64,000 bases of DNA, taken from JAAGZL01 sp050291725 (GTDB taxonomy: Bacteria > Pseudomonadota > Gammaproteobacteria > Chromatiales > Chromatiaceae). Position 1 is the stretch's first letter; every line of letters starts with the position of its first letter. The notes under the pieces are model-generated. The model had not been told where the DNA came from and did no database searches. It saw only the letters and a list, made by a program, of their open reading frames with translations. The translations under genes and the position numbers were made by a program. Shown here one piece after another: positions 63,337-64,000 of this stretch. The stretch spans positions 52,628 through 116,627 of the forward strand of contig JBNKKH010000021.1 of the NCBI GenBank assembly GCA_050291725.1. Reading direction: 5' to 3'.

Positions 63337-63732
63337 CTAAAAGAGGCATTGGTTACTTGCTAGATTCCAATATTTAGGCTCACTTTTGGGATACGCATAG
63401 AGCACATTACTATTTATCCAACACCATAGGTTTTGAGATGCACATATTTCGCTTAGGATTTCATGCCATGGCGTCTTTGAATATCGCGTTTCAATTTTAT
63501 AACTCCAGTCAACTGTGTCTGGCCTGAGCACTTCCAATCCAGCAACATCTCCTAATAAACGGAGTGACTGGTCTAATGTAATTTCATCAAATGTGAAGTT
63601 TAGCTTCATATCTAAATCTACATTTACTAATGGTACGTTATCGACACAATTTCTTGAGCTTGCATTACCAGCATAAGCAACACAGCTGCTTAGTAATAAT
63701 AATGCTACTATTCTGAGAGAAGTGTAATTCAT
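63337..63732 (-). CDS. Exported protein with STN-like domain
   Basis: A 131-residue protein. The N-terminus MNYTSLRIVALLLLSSCVAYA is a signal peptide; LSSC could act as a lipobox, or AYA could be a type I cleavage site. The rest resembles the secretin/TonB short N-terminal (STN) domain: FTFDEITLDQSLRLLGDVAG, then IETRYSKTPWHEILSEICAS and NVLYAYPK. There is no secretin barrel, so it may be a periplasmic adaptor or a decayed secretin subunit. Whether it belongs to the element or the chromosome is unclear. Confidence 0.7.
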   Translation of the reverse strand: MNYTSLRIVALLLLSSCVAYAGNASSRNCVDNVPLVNVDLDMKLNFTFDEITLDQSLRLLGDVAGLEVLRPDTVDWSYKIETRYSKTPWHEILSEICASQNLWCWINSNVLYAYPKSEPKYWNLASNQCLF

Positions 63733-63745
63733 GGTTTATGTGATT

Positions 63746-63849
63746 AAAGGGGACGGAGGGAATAAAAAATGGTCAGTTGTTAGCTGGATCTTAGGATTGT
63801 ACAAAATATATTCCCTCCGTCCCCTTTTCTTTTCCCTCCGTCCCCTTTT
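63746..63849. repeat. Inverted repeats of the GGGGACGGAGGG family
   Basis: AAAGGGGACGGAGGGAATA at 63746-63764 has a perfect inverted partner at 63809-63827, and a further inverted copy follows at 63831-63849. A related CATCCCCTTTTC is at 63871-63882. GGGGAC repeats like these often occur around Y1/RAYT transposase genes in gammaproteobacteria. No such gene is in the window. Confidence 0.7.
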
Positions 63850-63882
63850 CTTCTCGTCCCAAAATAAATGCATCCCCTTTTC

Positions 63883-64000
63883 TTACGATTTTGACTTTGA
63901 CTTCGCGAAACCCACCAGCGTTGAGATACCCGTTAAAAAAAACAAAAATGCTCCAGGTAGCGGAACAGAGCTTACTGATACATTATCTAAAAGCACATCG
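63883..64000 (-). CDS. 3' end of a PEP-CTERM (VPLP-type) exported protein
   Basis: The last 38 codons of a gene that begins to the right of the window. The tail has LDNVSVSSVPLPGA, a hydrophobic helix FLFFLTGISTLVGFA and a basic end KSKSKS. This is the tripartite PEP-CTERM/VPLPA sorting signal recognised by exosortase, which would cut near the Pro motif. It implies an exosortase system elsewhere in the genome, usually linked to exopolysaccharide production. Confidence 0.82.
   Translation of the reverse strand, partial: DVLLDNVSVSSVPLPGAFLFFLTGISTLVGFAKSKSKS

Noticed and set aside
52600..64000. CRISPR array in the accessory region
   Set aside because: Repeats present are att-like, REP-like or two-copy direct repeats; none is regularly spaced with unique spacers, and no cas gene is seen.
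63883..64000. Reading the terminal frame as an ordinary membrane protein
   Set aside because: The VPLP motif, single hydrophobic helix and basic tail fit the PEP-CTERM sorting signal much better.

Overview
The window is a gammaproteobacterial chromosome segment. The evidence is a complete division and cell wall (dcw) cluster in the order mraZ-rsmH-ftsL-ftsI-murE-murF-mraY-murD-ftsW-murG-murC-murB/ddl-ftsQ-ftsA-ftsZ-lpxC, a pilB-pilC-pilD-coaE-zapD-yacG block, a DNPR-type (meso-diaminopimelate) MurE, Pseudomonas-like REP sequences and a VPLP-type PEP-CTERM tail. No gene fixes the genus. An environmental, possibly sulfur-oxidising gammaproteobacterium is a guess only.

Layout. 1-2800 (+): a membrane TPR protein cut by the window edge and a dolichol-phosphate-mannose-synthase-like glycosyltransferase. 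2911-15914 (-): a surface-glycan cluster that starts with CDP-glucose synthesis (rfbF, rfbG), continues with a 3,5-epimerase-like protein, a sugar C-methyltransferase and a reductase (together a likely CDP-branched-sugar pathway), then a radical SAM/SPASM protein, glycosyltransferases, two FkbM methyltransferases, a CmcI-type protein and a flippase-like membrane protein. Most junctions overlap by 1-4 bases, so it is probably one operon. 16338-21949 (+): type IV pilus assembly genes pilBCD with coaE, zapD and yacG. 21962-33461: mixed housekeeping genes (Nudix-ThiE fusion, rimO, cobalamin adenosyltransferase, FKBP, ispH, tRNA-Thr(CGT), a double-PTPS protein, argJ, secA, an M23 peptidase, a DciA-like protein). 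33488-52191 (-): lpxC and the dcw cluster, read from a strong promoter at 52249-52278 with MraZ-box-like repeats. In this cluster murB and ddl form one frame because the expected stop codon reads TGC.

52600-64000 is accessory. The last third of the RNase P RNA gene (rnpB, minus strand) lies just upstream of mraZ and breaks off at the conserved CAAATAGGGG segment, where foreign sequence begins. The junction has an att-like structure (core plus TTTGTACCA arm-like repeats) that recurs 1.17 kb further on, and the two copies bracket a zinc-ribbon/HEPN-like gene. Beyond them is a plus-strand module with a divergent winged-helix regulator and serine recombinase, RNase HI, a zinc-finger/HTH protein, a protein with family-A polymerase-like motifs (motif A D311, motif B R340/K344, motif C H426-D427-S428), structured non-coding DNA, a ribbon-helix-helix protein and several unknown small proteins. 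A three-gene minus-strand operon (unknown, small beta-rich, ComEC-like metallo-beta-lactamase) follows and is flanked by near-identical 21-bp direct repeats. The right end holds a short exported STN-like protein, GGGGACGGAGGG inverted repeats and the 3' end of a PEP-CTERM gene.

The accessory region is the best place to look for something undescribed: a possible replicative or integrative element with its own polymerase-like protein and RNase H, inserted in rnpB, plus two cargo modules of unknown, possibly defensive, role. All functional statements rest on reading motifs by eye. No database search was made.
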